Assembly: GCA_947179485.1 (NCBI GenBank) | Contig: OX359248.1 | Location: 34,097,565-34,161,564 of the forward strand | Source: Allacma fusca | Taxonomy: Eukaryota > Arthropoda > Collembola > Symphypleona > Sminthuridae | Reading direction: 5' to 3' | DNA length: 64,000 nucleotides | In this document: positions 63,501-64,000 of the stretch, one piece after another | How the letters are laid out: the number at the start of each line of letters is the position of its first letter | Position numbering within the stretch: the stretch's first letter is position 1 | Notes under the pieces: generated by a model | What the model saw: the letters and a program-made list of their open reading frames with translations, nothing else | The model's database searches: none | What the model was told of the DNA's origin: nothing | Made by a program: the position numbers and the translations under genes

Positions 63501-64000
63501 TTGGGAACCAATGTTGGACTTGGGAACCAATGCTGGACTTGGGAACCAATGCTGGACTTGGGAACCAATGCTGGACTTGGGAACCAATGTTGTTGGACTT
63601 GGGAACCAATGCTGCTGGACTTGGTTACCAATGCTGGACTTGGGAACCAATGTTGGACTTGGGAACCAATGCTGCTGGACTTGGTTACCAATGCTGGACT
63701 TGGAACCCAATGCTGGACTTGGGAACCAATGCTGGACTTGGGAACCAATGCTGGACTTGGGAACCAATACTGGACTTGGGAACCAATGTTGGACTTGGGA
63801 ACCAATGCTGCTGGACTTGGGAACCAATGCTGGACTTGGGAACCAATGCTGGACTTGGGAACCAATGTTGTTGGACTTGGGAACCAATGCTGGACTTGGG
63901 AACCATTACTGGACTTGGGAACCAATGTTGGACTTGGGAACCAATGCTGCTGGACTTGGTTACCAATGCTGGACTTGGGAACCAATGCTGGACTTGGGAA
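57504..64000 (+). other. Start of an intron that runs out of the window
   Basis: The GTAATT donor at 57504 opens this intron. Only about 37 bp of ordinary sequence precede the minisatellite, and no acceptor or exon is seen before the window ends. Confidence 0.5.
57541..64000. repeat. 19-bp minisatellite array with higher-order structure, more than 6.4 kb
   Basis: The unit is CTGGACTTGGGAACCAATG. Roughly 330 copies follow head to tail, with no other sequence between them. Main variants are a 3-bp gain (CTGCTGG or TTGTTGG), GGTTACC for GGGAACC, AATACTGG for AATGCTGG, and GAGAACC. The first unit (57541-57558) is degenerate, and the array runs past the window end. The GAGAACC variants lie at spacings that repeat (787, 313, 1043 bp), so larger blocks have been duplicated. 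Because 19 = 1 mod 3 and the units lack stop codons, all + frames stay open for long distances; the same holds on the minus strand. Confidence 0.98.

Noticed and set aside
57378..63985. Many ORFs of 70-1078 codons on both strands
   Set aside because: They are by-products of a stop-free 19-bp tandem repeat that is open in all forward frames; nothing suggests selection for any one of them.
57541..64000. CRISPR-like regular repeats
   Set aside because: Units are directly adjacent with no unique spacers, and the genome is eukaryotic.

Overview
The window looks like metazoan nuclear DNA. It is AT-rich, most genes are split by introns with GT..AG ends, intergenic sequence is full of TATG/GATA/CT/GT microsatellites, and DNA-transposon remnants are present. 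An arthropod, perhaps a caligid copepod, is my impression from the kinase and the sequence texture. It is not a demonstrated assignment.

The clearest gene is a LAMMER-family (CLK/Doa) dual-specificity protein kinase on the + strand. Seven coding exons between 37871 and 42766 join in perfect phase into a complete catalytic domain with the signature EHLAMMER and a C-terminal RERSHSLSR tail. Two upstream coding blocks on the same strand both end in phase 0, and the first kinase exon starts in phase 0. One is a 785-codon Ser/Asn/Gly-rich exon (30723-33077). The other is a short pair of exons with a basic Ser-rich peptide (19561-19654 and 19758-19911). I infer one long transcription unit with alternative N-termini (about 1161 and 442 aa). 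It may start before the window, because the + strand is strongly G-rich over C from base 1 to about 42 kb and this bias fades after the kinase stop codon.

From about 44.7 to 56.5 kb the window is a transposon graveyard. Three non-autonomous hAT-type elements have exact 8-bp target duplications (44725-45419, 46816-47425, 48924-49675). Another terminal-inverted-repeat element carries a perfect 27-bp-arm hairpin (50632-51476). A minus-strand, intron-containing transposase-like gene (about 55690 down to 52446) appears to pair a DDE-type core (TDFS, CRSH) with a cysteine-peptidase-like C-terminal module (NTCSFD, later QRWHF). Several of its frame breaks lie in homopolymer runs.

From about 56.7 kb a small secreted-protein gene begins on the + strand: a TATA-bearing 64-bp tandem repeat, a 5' UTR exon, a signal-peptide exon and a Cys-rich PSI-like exon. 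Its next intron is filled by a 19-bp minisatellite that runs from 57541 to the end of the window. The array has a higher-order organisation (787 + 313 + 1043 = 2143 bp) and is open in all three forward frames, which explains the very long but spurious ORFs there.
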